This document shows positions 21,600-32,328 of a DNA stretch of 64,000 bases, piece after piece. The translations under genes and the position numbers were made by a program. Under the pieces are notes generated by a model. The model was not told where the DNA came from and did not search any database. It worked only from the letters and a program-made list of their open reading frames with translations. Position 1 is the stretch's first letter. Each line of letters starts with the position of its first letter. The stretch spans positions 56,488,289-56,552,288 of the forward strand of contig OU744731.1 of assembly GCA_916613615.1 (NCBI GenBank), in the 5' to 3' direction. This DNA is from Steromphala cineraria. Taxonomy: Eukaryota; Mollusca; Gastropoda; Trochida; Trochidae.

Positions 21600-22640
21600 A
21601 TTTATGTATGTTCATGTGCCATTGTCAACGTCAACGAGTTCAAAAATATAAATAACATCGGGGTTCTTTATCTTAAAACTTTAACTTATCAGATGGTCAT
21701 GAAAGGTTTCCTATCTTAATGCTCTCCTAAATCAGAGGTGATCGCAATTAAGAGAAAGATTCATGACTCTACAGCGTGTGTTATCACTGTATGTTTCAAC
21801 GCATGGAGTTGAAAAACCGAAGGCAATTAAATTTGGGTTTCCTTAAACAGTGTCAAGTTTGATGCTTTCTCCTGTGCGAGATTCAATTTAACAATGCAAA
21901 TGTAAACGAGCAAACTGTGTGTGCATGCACAATAGCGCAAAACAAACTATCGGTAGAAGACTAGTTCGAAAATTATGTGGTTCTTTACCCTATAAGATAG
22001 TCATGATAAAGGTCTGCTTTTTGATGCTTCCCTCAATAAAAGGTGTTGGCAATTATGTGAAGATTCATGACTGTCACTGTATGCTTCTTGTCCTCGAGTG
22101 GAAAACAAAAGGTTATTACATTTTAAACAGTTTTTTTGCTGTTATTGGATTTTTCAGGAAATATATGTGACCTGTCATGTTAGATGCAATCTGCTTTACC
22201 AATAGTTGTTTTGCAATTTGCAATTATAAATTTATAAGGGCAAACTGTGTTTGAATGTAGCTTATGTACAAATGTACTTAATGACTAAAAGATCGTCCAT
22301 ATAATACTATTTTTGTTTAATGATTTTGTTTAAAACAAGTGAAAGCAAGGGTACTGCATGACAAATTGCTGTCCTTAATGTTCATATACTTGTTAATCAC
22401 CTGTTTCTGTTATTATAAGGAATGGTGGTTTATACATATAAAGATTTCCTGTTTCTTGATGGTCTCCCTAACCAAAGGTGATGGCAATTAACATGACGAT
22501 TCATGACTTCACAGCATGTGCTGTCTCTGTATTTTCTTTGTCCTGGAGATGAAAAATGAAAGGTAATTATATTGTTGCTTTTTGTTGTTTTTTGGACCAC
22601 AGGAAGTAAAGATGCATTGTCTGTCAAATTTATTCTATAC
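21600..22640. repeat. three-copy degenerate tandem array, period about 330-440 bp
   Basis: Three copies near 21680-21850, 21985-22150 and 22430-22590 share: TCATGA/CATATAA-type start, CTCC..AA.CA.AGGTG, GCAATTA..., GATTCATGAC, TGT.CTGTAT and TGGAG.TGAAAAA..AAAGG. Between copies, GCAAACTGTGTGTGCATGCA-like and GCAAACTGTGTTTGAATGTA blocks recur (21910, 22240). No protein is encoded. Confidence 0.65.
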
Positions 22641-24099
22641 ACAGATGTTATATGTTGTTGCCAATTATGATGTCATTAATTTAGTTCTAGTTGTGAAAAA
22701 CCATCCCGTGTACTAAGGTGTGTTAAGGTTGTATTTATCAGCATAGCAGTAGATCATAAAATTGTTTGTTACATAGTTATCTACCTTACTATTAGATAAA
22801 GCTTTAGGTAAATAAAATACATGTATCATAGGCATTGTAGCTACAATGTTTGTGGTCTCCTACATTGGAACTGGTAAAATGATCTATATCAAAACTAACA
22901 TTGATTGAATCCAATCGGGCATCTCTAACTCAAGCCCACACACTCGGGATGAGGTCGTGTGGAATTTATAGACTTGTTATAGGTACAGCAAACTCAGACA
23001 ATGTTTAAAGGCTTACTCTATTCATAGAGGTATGCAATATATTTTCTGAAACATTTAAGATCTTTACATTGCTAATCGAGCATCTAAGTTCAAAACAATT
23101 AGGTACATGTAGGTGTTTCAATTTTTTAGATGTTTTTTGGTATGATGCACTTTTCAGTTTGCGATGCCGTGTTATTGAGTGATGACATATTGAGCATGCA
23201 AACATGAAATTGAAATAACATGATTTTGTTTATCACTTTTCAAATATGCATTTTTTAAACTATGTATGATTAACATAATATGCCTTGCTTATTTAAAATG
23301 TATGTTTTCGTTTATTTGTTGTGTTTATTTCTATATACAATTAATTACTTGTTATGTTCTTTTTGGCCAACTATGTTATATAATCAACAACCAATCTACT
23401 AAATTTGTGTTATTAATGTACCTAAATATAAAAAAAAGAATAATATCTGTAAGGGTAGTCAATTCTAAATGGAAATCATCGAACTGATTACAAAAACCTG
23501 TAATTAATTCTAAAATGAACCCATGAAAAGGACGATTTGATAACAGTTTTTCTGCCAATAACTGAGGAGACACTATTGATTTTATGCTTATGAGCTTTAG
23601 AAATATGAACCACATCTACCGTTGATCGAAATAACAACTAATTCGATGGTCAACATATGCATAAAGAAATAATTTCACTCAAGTAGTATTTATCATCTTA
23701 AACAATCTAAATATTTGCACTTTAAAAGAAACTATTTATTTGATTATTTTAAAGAAATATAAACATGCATACCTGATGGGGCTTCAACTTTCTCACTTTT
23801 ACTTTCTGAAATAACTTTAAATTGGCATTTCTGAAGAGGCTGATAGAGATGTTATAGTTTCCTAAATTGTTTACTTTTAATTACGGTCTAACATTAATCT
23901 TTAAAAATGATGTGGATTCATTAAAACGTGAACATTTACAGTTTGTGTCTTAGTTGCAGCTGTTCAATGGCGTCGTCCATTTTAACACAAAACTATGTTA
24001 TATCAAAAGTATGAATAACTATGAAAATCAGAACAAATTGTATCGTCTGACAAACAAGCCTTTGGAAAGATCTCTTAAACTGCCATTATTCCCACTAAT
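22641..24099. other. no gene or clear repeat seen
   Basis: AT-rich. Frames on both strands are short and overlap each other. Confidence 0.35.
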
Positions 24100-24290
24100 G
24101 AATGTGTCTGCCGTTTGATTATTCACATATGTGGTCTTTATGGCGACGTTCCTGAACACATTTGGCACCACCATCCTGGACATTATCACCAAGGGGCTCT
24201 TTATTATGTGTTGGGGGAATATTTATATAGTTTGGTCCTGTATACGTAAATAGAGTACTTGTTCACTTAACACCAAAAGATAACGGGCAA
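24100..24290. repeat. interspersed repeat family R-beta, copy 2
   Basis: GGTCTTTATGGCGACGTTCC, CACCACCATCCTGGACATTA, TCACCAAGGGGCT and GTGTTGGGGGAATATT, ending GTACTTGTTCACTTAACACC. Closest to 29320-29515. Confidence 0.65.
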
Positions 24291-24549
24291 GGCGGAATTA
24301 TTCATATTGTTTTATATCATATCATTGAAAGGTAACAAAGTTTTCGTTCTCTTCACGCAATGGGGCAGAGACTTTTTGGAATTAATCTACTTAATATTAA
24401 ACAAAAGAACGCAATTTATCAGAATATCATACACAGACCATTTATATGTAGAAATACAATATGGAGAATTAATCAACTTTATCAATTAATTTGGAACGGG
24501 CCCATACGCTGACAAAACAAATCAAAAGAGCAACTGTTTTAAGTGCAAA

Positions 24550-24666
24550 GGCCCCCTTTCACGAAGCAACTTGTACTAAGGTTGACCTTAACTCTCATTC
24601 TTTAGCATTGTACTAAGGTTACTTTAAGGAGTTACGATCAACTTAGGGCTTCGTGAAAGACGGGCC
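24550..24666. repeat. foldback (MITE-like) element
   Basis: The left arm GGCCCCCTTTCACGAAGC (24550-24567) pairs with GCTTCGTGAAAGACGGGCC (24648-24666). The inner parts CTAAGGTTGACCTTAACTC and GAGTTACGATCAACTTAG pair imperfectly. About 117 bp, noncoding. Confidence 0.75.
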
Positions 24667-24879
24667 AGCCTTTTAAAAAGTGATAAAAAGTGATACATTG
24701 TAAGTGTCTGCATTACCCCCAAACCAAAAATATATACTTTGACCAAATTTGAAGACATAGAGTGCTATGGCTCACGCTATAAAGCGTTAGCTCAAAGTAA
24801 TAATGTGAGTATTTATATTGGGACTTTCTCACGTCCTAAGGTATGGTCAAATGCTACAAACATTATTACCCTGAAGGAT

Positions 24880-25117
24880 TGTACTTTCATGGATGCTACT
24901 AAACACTAGTTGCGACCACGAAGGTCAGTACATTCTGTCTTCAGGTACCTATTTTAACAGCTAGTGGACTAAGTGCAAAGTGAATTAAGTACCTTTCCTG
25001 GGGAAAACATAGGATGAGACCCAGGTTTTTTGGGGGTTTCTCCATCGAGATTCGAAGCAGGGTCTCTGGCGTAAGAGGCTATTATGCCTACCACTACACC
25101 ATTGTGCTCAACTTAAC
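24880..25117 (-). mobile_element. tRNA-derived SINE
   Basis: On the minus strand, starting near 25113, the sequence resembles a tRNA: A-box-like TGGTGTAGTGG (25091-25101), an anticodon-arm-like CTCTTACGCCAGAG, then B-box-like GCTTCGAATCTC (25047-25058), where the consensus is GGTTCGANNCC. A non-tRNA body follows with CCCAGGAAAGGTACTTAATT and GTTAAAATAGGTACCTGAAG. The tRNA arms are imperfect, so it is not a working tRNA. RNA polymerase III promoters of this form drive SINEs. The 3' end is not sharply defined. A bivalve tRNA-SINE family is the natural comparison. Confidence 0.65.
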
Positions 25118-25489
25118 AATATTCCGGAGACAGTGACATTACTGAATATAATGTCCCCTGTTCCCAAGCGGAGAACTATTAGTATTGATAACATCTGTGC
25201 ATATAATATCTTTGATTCCATTTTTTTTTTGTTTACAAGAAATTGGATTTCTTATACACTGTACATATTTGAGAATTTAATAATGAAAACTCAGTTTTAG
25301 CATTGCCAAAAGTAAATCATCACATAAGAGCAGAAATATCCTGTTTGCTTTTGAGATTCTAAAATGTGCAGAGTGTCAGTATGAACGATTCTAAATATCC
25401 ATATGGTGACATGAGTGGATGTAAGATATATATTGGAAATTCAGCTAAGAGTAATGTCTTTATTTCGCTACATTAATTGCAACTATTCA

Positions 25490-25900
25490 CAAGGGCTGTT
25501 GCCGAAATGAACAAATCAGATTGACTAAGTAGGCAGACAGGATAATCATTTGCACTTGTTAGTTTGTTTGTTGACTGAGATTCCATTCAACATCACCATT
25601 CATGTCCCCTCAGAGTTGAAAGCGTTGGTCTTCAGTGAATATTTTAATTGGTTGACACACATGTCGGACGTGGCCCAGACAAACTGATTAGTTTGTTTCT
25701 CAATATTGGTATAAATACCTCCATCTACTATAATATCATGTTTTAAAGCCTCATAGACATGAAATTTAAATACAATCACTGAGTTCATAATTTAACCTGC
25801 TTCAGACACTGTTGACAATTGAAGCCATTGATACTGTGAAAAGTTAATTGCTCTAAGGTCACTTGATGAATTGTTCCTGTATACCTTGTCTCCGTTTGAT
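25490..25900. repeat. segment paralogous to 31600-31870
   Basis: Shared ordered blocks: GTTGAAAGCGTT / GTTGAAAAGCGTT, TC.AGTGAATAT, CACA.ATGTC, TGGC.CAGACA.ACT, GTTTCT.AATATTG and ATAC/GAC followed by a C-rich patch. Old dispersed duplication. Confidence 0.55.
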
Positions 25901-25980
25901 CCAGTAAAACTATACAGCCCACTGTCATAATATCACTTTAAAACTGTATCACTTACGAAAAACATCAAAATGTGGATATT

Positions 25981-26532
25981 GCTTATGTCTCCACTCATAA
26001 CCCCCTCAATCCAGATTTGTTCCAGAGTACAAGGCAAAATATACCTATTCTAATGTGTGATGAAAAAATGTGCCGAATTGTTGATAATGTAATTTTTATC
26101 AAGAGTAAACGCCAAAGTAAAAGTTTCAAACAATGTTACTAAATGTAACAGAGGTAACTGTGGAACATGTCAGTATATACTTGAGAATTCAAGTATACAA
26201 TTCATTAACAGAAGTGAGAGATTTTATGTGCACTTTGATATTGACTGTGCAGCTAAATACACCATTTATGTTATTATATGCCAATTATTTCGTGCTGAAT
26301 ATATAGAACAGATCGAGTGCCTGAGAGACAGGGTCCGTGTTCATAAACAGCAAATAAAATGTCCTGAGACACGTTGTATACAACTGAGTGCTCACTTAGA
26401 TACATGTGCAAAAAACAAGGACATTAAATTCAAGATATTTCATTTTACAAAATGGACACAAATAATAGAATAATGCGACAATTAAAAGAAGACTATTTCA
26501 TTAAAATGTTAAAACCACAACTTAATGCTTAA
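25981..26532 (+). pseudogene. Penelope-like retroelement remnant (post-RT region and GIY-YIG endonuclease domain)
   Basis: From 25981 the frame reads AYVSTHNPLNPDLFQ, PILMCDEKMCRIVDN and IKSKRQSKSFKQ, the conserved segment after the RT in Penelope-like elements (THNP, then pIL, then KSKRQ.K.LK). A stop at 26140-26142 marks a shift. The next frame (26132-26473) gives TKCNRGNCGTCQYI (a cysteine pair motif), CAAKYTIYVIICQLFRAEYI and LRDRVRVHKQQI, the GIY-YIG domain. The G of YIG is now E, and the second C of the IxC..C pair is F, so the nuclease has decayed. A third frame (from 26452) adds RQLKEDYFIKMLKPQLNA and the stop at 26530-26532, the usual Penelope C-terminus. The RT itself is not found upstream, so the copy is truncated. 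Confidence 0.85.
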
Positions 26533-26775
26533 TAGTAGCATCTCTTATTCTATCAAATTCTTATTCTGTCCATCTTACCGCTTGCCTGATTGTGACGTCA
26601 TACCATTGATTTGTCAAATTCATTGTGACATCATATTAACGTCATAACTGTATTTTGTCAGACTCCCTGATGATACCATTGAAACATGTTGGAGTTTTGA
26701 TTGGCTTTGTGTCATTTTTTATCTTTTGGTTATGTAAAACTGTATATACTAGTAAACTTTTCCAATTCTTATCTA
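26533..26775 (+). repeat. probable 3' flank of the Penelope-like element
   Basis: CTCCCTGATGATACCATTGA plus AACATGTTGGAG resembles 16206-16300. TGACGTCA occurs at about 26592. A short AT dinucleotide patch ends it near 26780. Confidence 0.45.
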
Positions 26776-27049
26776 TATAAATATATATATGATTAATTAT
26801 CGGGCATTATATTGTTATAATAAAAGAAGAAATATCCCTTTCAAGCAGAAATGCAAGTAAACAAATGGGAATTAAAAGACAAGAACTATTACAGCTTGTC
26901 GAGTCCATCAGATATTTGTATATATTCTTTCTTGATCAATATGGCCATAACTTCTAATCAATACAGAAATTGAAACATGGATGAGTAAGCAACAAAACAG
27001 TCAAAACTAGATTAGCGTTTGCGGGACACCACAAAAGCAAAGCAGCCCT

Positions 27050-27560
27050 GAAACTTGGGGTTTCCCCTTACACTGTTCCGCCTTTTACAGGCCTCATCAA
27101 ATTGGGCATTTTCTCATGACCTTGACCGTTGACACATTTCATTGAGAATAACAAAAATGTAATGAAATAAAGTGTTCAAAGTTAATCAAATTTCTCCAAA
27201 TATGTTGACCTTGCCATGACCTTGACCTTTGACAGTTTGTACCTAAAACATTTTGTACTTCTCAAGAGATAATATATACAAAATCTTAACTTCACAGCAC
27301 AAAAACTTTTCAAGTTATCGTGTTTACAAGGAATTGCAAAAACTCATGTCTCATGACCTTGACCTTTGACCTTTAATGTCACACAATCATTGAACACTTT
27401 TTAATGAATATAACAATCATGTATTGATTAAAGTGATCATAGTTAAAATTGAGCATTTTTGCTAAACCATGCTAAAGTCATGACCTTGCTGTGACCTTGA
27501 CCGTTTAAGGATGGTAGCTGAAACCTTTTCACAAAATTTTACTACTCCAAGGATGATATA
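27050..27560. repeat. TGACCTTGACC repeat block, two units of about 250-270 bp
   Basis: CATGACCTTGACCGTTGACA (27117), CATGACCTTGACCTTTGACA (27215), CATGACCTTGACCTTTGACC (27354) and TGCTGTGACCTTGACCGTTT (27489) alternate in two matching units. Each unit also has CATTGA.AA..., ATAACAA..ATGTA.TGA and AAAGT..TCA.AGTTAA. TGACCT is the complement of the nuclear-receptor half-site AGGTCA, but the arrangement repeats as part of a longer unit. Confidence 0.7.
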
Positions 27561-28369
27561 TACCAAGTGAGAGCTTCATGGAAACTTAACAGAAAAATAC
27601 ATCAGCTAAACAACATATCTTTTAAATGGGATATTTTAAATGAGATATTCCTTTTTGATTTTTTTCTATTTGAAGAAATGCATTTTGAAAAACTAAAATA
27701 AGAATAGAATGTTCAGGGACAATACTCTGCTGTGTAAGAATGACGAAAATAGTGAAAATATTTATCCAATTGACACAATTCCAGATGCATGAAACAATGC
27801 ATGTGATGAAAACATTTTGATTATTTTATAGATGATTTTACGACAATATGGTACACATTAAGTTCATATGTCAAGCACCGAGTGCCAGTGCTTACTTATC
27901 CATTCCACCACCAATAGATCACATTGATGCGCTTTCTTAGACAGTTATCAATAGTGATAGAACTTCAAATAATTTGGTTATTATATTGCAAAAAGTAACA
28001 TCACTTCCCTGCTTCACGCTTTTGACAATCACATAATCACTGCTATAAAAATTGGTAAATGTAATACTTATCATTGACACTATAGAGTCCATATCACGTT
28101 TATAAACTGCAGTTGTTCAATTGTAAACTGTATTTCAGTTTTCATATAATTATTGGAGTAAAAAAACGTGAAGTATTTGTCAAACTGATTATTGACACAA
28201 TATTGTCTGTAAAACAAAACCTGTAATTATTTGACGGCCTGTGTACTGTAAAACTCTGATACAATTTTCGATAATCTTCATATATAGTGATCATATACAG
28301 GATATTGTCCATACCAAGTGTATACGCTGTAGTTCTTCATCACATGTGAACAGTAAGACACTGATCCAA
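27561..28369. other. no gene or clear repeat seen
   Basis: AT-rich. Nothing recognised. Confidence 0.35.
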
Positions 28370-28660
28370 TTGGGTATGCCAAACAGGTCGGTTATAAGAA
28401 AGGATTTCCCGACCAAAATGGCACCATATTGTTTTTGGCTGACAAATTAGGCATGGGGTGATAGCGTCGTGTGACGTTAATACCAGTAATGAAGTGTCTG
28501 GCTTTTCATAACTCTCACATTTGGTCGTGATTACAGAGTTCTTGAACACTTTTCCATTACCATCCTGGATTTTATTACTTTAAGGACAGGGTTTACTGCT
28601 CGGTTAATATTGATCCATCTTGGTTTCTGTAAAGGAGTACATACACCAACGACTTTCAGA
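28370..28660. repeat. interspersed repeat family R-beta, copy 3
   Basis: CAGGTCGGTTATAAGAAAGG, ATTTCCCGACCAAAATGGCA, GTGTCTGGCTTTTCATAACT, CCATCCTGGATTTTATTACT and GGTTAATATTGATCCATCTT. Same order as 17765-18060. Confidence 0.65.
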
Positions 28661-29319
28661 CTCAAAACAAGAAGCTTTCATAAGCTTCATGTATTTAAGA
28701 TCACGAAACTCAAAGGTCAGAACATCGTATTTGATTTACACAAAAGTTCAACATTTTGGTCTACACCTTATATCTTGCATACAAATTTACTGAGTAAGTT
28801 GTTTGCGCCGTAGTGTTTAACAGAATTGAATTAAATATTTGTGGTCAAATGAGAAAGAATATATCATCTTATTCATATTCAAGTTGTCAAGTGTAAATAC
28901 TAAGATTTTTAAAATCCTATAAAATCATATGATATATGCAAAAAAGTCACTTTGCACAAGGTAAAGCACAAAGGTCAAAGGAATATGTGATGTGGTATAT
29001 AGATTTATAAGCTTGTCATGTTGAATATATCATTTGATGAGTTCAAACTAGATAAGGTTATCTAAAAAATAAAGTAGCACTAACCATCATGTGTTTTGCA
29101 ATAAAGTATAGTTTTGCCCTGAACTATTATAGTTAAAGCATATTTTGTCTTTCATTTCAAGATCCTCCAGATACAAGTTACAAAAATTAAACACTGATAA
29201 AATCGGCTTTATCAAAGTGCTCTGTCATAAAGACGGATTATTATGCCGATATGATAACATATTGCACTGACCGCCAATCGAGTAAGAGGTGGATAGCTAA
29301 AACTTGCCATTAATCCCTC
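28661..29319. other. no gene seen
   Basis: AT-rich DNA between two R-beta copies. Nothing recognised. Confidence 0.35.
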
Positions 29320-29515
29320 TTATGAGAGGGTCTTGATTTCTATTATTCACAATGGTGCCCTTTACGGCGACTATCTTGAAAAGCTTCCAACCACCATCCT
29401 GGATTTTATCACCAGTAGGCTTGATTAATGTGTTGGGGATATTGATCTATTTTGTTTCTGTAAAATCGCATGTACATAGAATAGTTGTACACTTAACACT
29501 AGAGGCCCGTAAGTA
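29320..29515. repeat. interspersed repeat family R-beta, copy 4
   Basis: GTGCCCTTTACGGCGACTAT, ACCACCATCCTGGATTTTAT, CACCAGTAGGCTTGATTAAT, GTGTTGGGGATATTGATC and GTACACTTAACACTAGAG. Closest to 24100-24290. Confidence 0.65.
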
Positions 29516-30214
29516 CATTTAGGTACACTATAGGCCCTCAACTAAACCAAAATCTATTATCTGACCCTATCAGAGAAAGGTTATGTAGCAAGCAATGTGT
29601 CTTGATATTTGGGTAGATAGATTAATTGAATGGTATAGAAATGAGTAAATTCATATTGATTAGTTGATTAGATGTATATAAACTTAATGGATCAAAGTTT
29701 TATTCAGATTTACTTTTTGACAATAAAATTAACTATATCAATAAATGTTCTAAGGGAAAATACGAAACGAGTTAAAGAAAAATAAAAGATGTTTGAGGTG
29801 CAAGTACCTAACATGTGCTTCGCCTCTTTGGTCTAACATTGGGTAATTCCCGCAGGCTTGGCATATGATTTGACTGGCTTTGATCTATAGATATAAGTGA
29901 GAGAATCCTTAAACACAGCTGATAATGGATTTTACACATACAATTAAATCAATTTTAACTGTTACTGGGATCCATACATTGGTACCCTCATTATTGTATT
30001 TATCCCAACTGGTGTATTTATCGTGAATACAACTCTGCCAACAAGACTTAAAACTGCAAATAGTCTCTGTATCGCTGACTTGATACACATTGTGTTTATT
30101 TGTTTACTTACACCAGTTAGTTAAAATCACCTTTTATCTCTAACTTGGAATATGATATTGTAGAGAAATAACTTTATATATTTTCTTTGTATTGTGTTTT
30201 GTGGATACGTGTTC
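29516..30214. other. no gene seen
   Basis: AT-rich. Nothing recognised. Confidence 0.35.
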
Positions 30215-30218
30215 CCTG

Positions 30219-31217
30219 TGTAACGGTCAACCCAAGTCAGCACAAAACTCGCAGTGGCCGTGAATTCGTTTATTACAACATCATCTCTGCAGTTTGCCGA
30301 AGGCAAACAACACAACTCTGTCAAAGAGATACAAAGTATAAATTCATTGTATAAATATAATTCAAATATAAATTCATTTCATTCATCACAATCATATCAT
30401 TGTTTAACAATGCAATTATCACTTCTACATATAAATTAACCAAATATACAAAGACATATAAAACTCAAAATGTAAACAGCTTGACATAACACACACACTC
30501 AGTTTACAAGAGTTACACACAATTCTCTTTTCATACTAAAAGTAATTAGCAGTACAGTAATAATATGATTATCACCGTCTATGGGACAAGCCGCTAAGAT
30601 TCAGCAAATGTGACCAAGAGTAACCACATAGTCAGTAACCTGAACAACAAAATATATTGATAACAACCACAATGAATGTCAGCTTTTATCAACAACTGCT
30701 CATATTAAATATTCCATTTAACATGAATCATTACCAAATGCATCTTGCAAGAAATCATTCAATGAACAAGTTCACCAAATACCATAAACTCAACTACAAA
30801 TAGGAATTGAATTAACTGCTAATAATTAAACATATTTTTGTATTATTTCCTTTTATATAAAACCAAACAAACTCACCATAAAAACAGTCACTGCCAGGTA
30901 GAGAGACAGGCAGAAAATGCACACTTAGCCCACCTTGATCATGCACCAAACATCTTCAGCCAATCAGATTATCATTAGACCAACATTAGACTGATCCTAA
31001 TTGATGTTCACCTGACCTATGACCCAAACAATGGCATAACCCTTATTTGCATAGCACTACACTGGAGTTGATCTCTGACCTCATGGAGCTAGGTCAAAAA
31101 CTAGGTCATCTGTAAACAACACAACATAACACCACAAAACATGATTAAAATACTTTATTGGCTAGATTTAATTACTTATTTCATTTCAGCATATAATTAC
31201 ATCATATGTTTGTTACA
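30219..31217. mobile_element. candidate solo LTR or inserted element of about 1.0 kb
   Basis: The segment starts TGTAACGGTC and ends TTGTTACA, giving inverted TGTAAC...GTTACA ends as in LTRs, and CCTG flanks both sides (30215-30218, 31218-31221). However, TAACGGTCAA also recurs just outside the right end (31222-31231), so a longer target duplication of a different kind of insertion (CCTG-TAACGGTCAA) is equally possible. The interior holds CCAATCAG (30960) and, on the minus strand, AATAAAGTATTTTA (near 31155). No coding remnant. Confidence 0.4.
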
Positions 31218-31599
31218 CCTGTAACGGTCAATGATGAATAGTATCAATTAGTTTTCACTAATGAAACAAAAAAAAACCCATATATTTGATTCTATACACA
31301 TATAGTTTAATTCAGAAGAAAATAAGCTTTAATACATATTTTCAATGAATTTGATAATAGGCAAACAGTAAATGTATATTGTCAGGGCTGATCATGTTGA
31401 AATTCCTCAACTTTTATCACCTCCAGTTTCTCATCAGTGCACTGTCAGCTTTCACGCTTGAGATTTCCCAAAATTTAATTGTTTCCTTTGGTTCCACAAT
31501 AAAGAAAATATCAATAGTTTTTCATCGTTTATTCACATGTAAGATATAAATTATAAATTCGTCACTAGTTTAAGTTAATGCGTTTTTTTTAACTACACG

Positions 31600-31870
31600 A
31601 TCACTGTAACTCACTGAGTCAGTGGCAGAAACGTACAAACTAGATTAACACTTTGATTGAATAGCCCGACTAGAGTTGAAAAGCGTTATGTCTCCAGTGA
31701 ATATATCAGTTATGTGTCACATATGTCTTGTCATGGCTCAGACAGACTTATATTTCGTTTCTAAATATTGTCATCAACGACTTTATCCCCCCAGATGATA
31801 ATCTACATTTGAAGTGACACTTACTACCTACCTGGCCTAATAACTGTCAAAACTTTAGGACCGGTTTTTA
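31600..31870. repeat. segment paralogous to 25490-25900
   Basis: See shared blocks there; this copy reads AGAGTTGAAAAGCGTTATGT, CTCCAGTGAATATATCAGTT and CATGGCTCAGACAGACTTAT. Confidence 0.55.
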
Positions 31871-32328
31871 ATTTGATCATATTTACAATACAGATACGGA
31901 GACAGATATGTGATAAACGAGATACAATTCTCCAAGACAGCCATAGACACAAACTTTACAATTAAGATTTTATTGTATTTGCAATATGTTTTTGAATTTA
32001 ACACATTGAAAGCAAACTACCTGTCAGAAAAGTCCAAATTGGTTAACATTATGATAACACTTACTCTTTTCAAAGAAATATTTCGAAATGAGATATTCAA
32101 GAAATTAAAGGTTCTTCATTTTGAACCCCAGTCTTGCATAAATCCATGTCAAATATGTTGTTCGGCTAATTTGTATACTACTATGAATTAAAAGTTGTAG
32201 GCTAATTCTTTGTTCAGTATAGCTACATTTACTGATTAAAAACTTCAAAGATAAATCTTGATTACCATCTGCGTAATGTTCCGAAAATTTGTTATAAGCA
32301 AAAAGCAAAAATTATCATTTAACGATTA

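Noticed and set aside
21600..22640. CRISPR array
   Set aside because: The repeats are long, diverged and lack regular short spacers; the DNA is eukaryotic.
25042..25113. Functional tRNA gene
   Set aside because: Acceptor and T arms do not pair properly and the B box deviates; a SINE head explains it better.
31005..31110. Enhancer with several TGACCT/AGGTCA half-sites
   Set aside because: Half-sites are short and irregularly spaced inside a probable insertion; no independent evidence of regulation.
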